From Oscillospiraceae bacterium (GTDB lineage Bacteria; Bacillota; Clostridia; Oscillospirales; Ruminococcaceae), in NCBI GenBank assembly GCA_019423445.1, contig JAHZBJ010000031.1, forward strand, positions 1 through 5,411: a stretch of DNA of 5,411 nucleotides. The letters are read 5' to 3'. Of this stretch, positions 4,777 to 5,411 are shown piece after piece (position 1 is the first letter of the stretch; every line of letters starts with the position of its first letter). Made by a program: the position numbers and the translations under genes. Below the pieces are notes generated by a model. It was not told the origin of the DNA, ran no database searches, and saw only the letters and a list, made by a program, of their open reading frames with translations.

Positions 4777-5411
4777 TCCGGGGAAACCACCGACCTCACC
4801 GGTCAGAGCCTTCAGATCTACTGCGGCGCTGGGATGCAGGAACCCTTTCAGAAGATCGCTGAGGCCTTCCAGGCTGCCACCGGCTGTGAGATGAACGTCA
4901 CCTACGCCAACGCCGCCCAGATCCAGACTCAGATCTCCCAGGCCCAGGAGGGAGACTTCTTCATCGCCGGCTCCGCCGAAGAGGTGAAGCCTGTGGCGGA
5001 CTTCGTGGAAAGCAGCCGGGACCTGGTGAAGCATATCCCCGTTCTGGCGGTGGCTTCCGGCAACCCCAAGGGCATCACCGGCATCAAGGACCTGGCCCGG
5101 GAGGATGTGATCACCGTCATCGGTGATCCTGAGTCCACCCCCATCGGCAAAATCGCGGTAAAGGCTTTTGCCGACTTTGGCGTCACCGACACGGTGAACC
5201 TGGCCGCCACCACCACCACCGCTCCCCAGTTGGCCACTGTCATCGCCCTGGATGAAGCTGACGCCGCTATTATCTGGAAAGAGAACTGCAACGCCGAAGG
5301 GGTGGAAATCTGCGAGACCACCGATCTTGACGCCTATGTCAAGACTGTTCCCGCCGCCCGCCTCACCTTTACCCAGGGCAGCGAGGCCGCCGACGCCTTC
5401 CTGGAATTCCT
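4777..5411 (+). CDS. 3' piece: ModA-like substrate-binding domain, open to the window edge
   Basis: The frame continues directly from the upstream TAA for 211 codons, with GC-rich third positions like a working gene. No good restart is visible. The first ATG (4834) has no clear ribosome binding site and would remove the first beta strand (LQIYCGAG). Any product started there would lack an export signal. Mature ModA proteins are usually about 230-240 residues, so roughly 20-30 codons probably lie beyond 5411. Confidence 0.6.

Larger units (their letters stand above)
4579..5411 (+). pseudogene. modA: ModA-like molybdate/tungstate-binding lipoprotein gene with in-frame TAA, 3' end outside window
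   Basis: Read through one stop, this is a typical ABC-transporter substrate-binding lipoprotein. Residues 1-24 are a lipoprotein signal peptide (MKKINFRTLS start, hydrophobic core, LAAC with Cys24 at 4648-4650). Residues 25-65 are a Ser/Ala/Glu/Gln-rich linker. TAA follows at 4774-4776. In the same frame comes the binding domain: LQIYCGAGMQEPFQKIAEAF, FFIAGSAEE, VLAVASGNPKGI, GDPESTPIGK, ADAAIIWKEN. These match the ModA layout, including the GDPxxxPxGK-like segment. AAAGGGG (4564-4570) lies 8 nt before ATG 4579, making it a better start than ATG 4561. The 211 codons after the stop contain no other stop and no frameshift. Family role: captures molybdate or tungstate outside the cell for a ModB/ModC permease, expected downstream. 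Ligand specificity is not proven. The stop may be a recent mutation, a sequence error, or a read-through codon. Confidence 0.75.

Noticed and set aside
4525..5321. Minus-strand frames of 169 and 130 codons opposite the ModA-like gene
   Set aside because: They are low-complexity or unrecognisable, lie opposite clearly conserved ModA motifs, and lack good ribosome binding sites.

Overview
The window looks like a chromosomal segment from a GC-rich, gut-type member of the Clostridia (Oscillospiraceae-like, for example the Flavonifractor/Oscillibacter/Lawsonibacter neighbourhood). The basis is strong GGAG-type ribosome binding sites, sigma-A-like promoter hexamers, a lipoprotein with a Ser/Ala/Glu-rich linker, a spore-surface-type collagen-like protein, and GC-rich coding sequence beside an AT-rich intergenic region. 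The genus is an inference and cannot be fixed from sequence alone.

Layout. Positions 1-361 are an AT-rich leader with no credible gene but two clear inverted repeats. Positions 362-1552 encode a 396-residue collagen-like protein: a Cys/Pro-rich head, about 56 Gly-X-Y triplets dominated by GPT/GLT/GAT, and a BclA-type C-terminal domain. After a 104-nt gap with a strong GC hairpin comes a family 2 glycosyltransferase with a TPR-like C-terminal half (1657-2742). The likely reading is a surface glycoprotein followed by the enzyme that decorates its Thr-rich stalk. Next comes an independent unit (promoter 2836-2864, gene 2902-3723) encoding an XRE-type DNA-binding domain fused to a multi-span membrane domain. 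It ends at a textbook intrinsic terminator (3737-3781) that lies between two convergent genes.

On the minus strand, 4480-3791 encodes a Crp/Fnr-family regulator. It is divergent from a lipoprotein gene of the molybdate/tungstate-binding ModA type (4579 to beyond the window end). The 98-nt divergent control region is the most informative part of the window. It holds a 14-bp palindrome centred exactly at -41.5 of a plus-strand promoter that has a perfect TATAAT but a poor -35. The same palindrome overlaps the predicted start point of a strong minus-strand promoter for the regulator. This is the geometry expected if the regulator activates the transporter gene and represses itself. The layout also shows that the regulator starts at GTG 4480, not at the upstream ATG 4519.

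The ModA-like gene is interrupted by one in-frame TAA (4774-4776), placed between the lipoprotein anchor/Ser-rich linker and an otherwise intact binding domain. It is either a very recent nonsense mutation, a sequence error, or a recoded stop. I found no RNA genes, insertion sequences, CRISPR arrays or origins, and no wholly new system is demonstrated. The strongest leads are the divergent regulatory switch, the interrupted ModA gene, and the collagen-glycosyltransferase pair.
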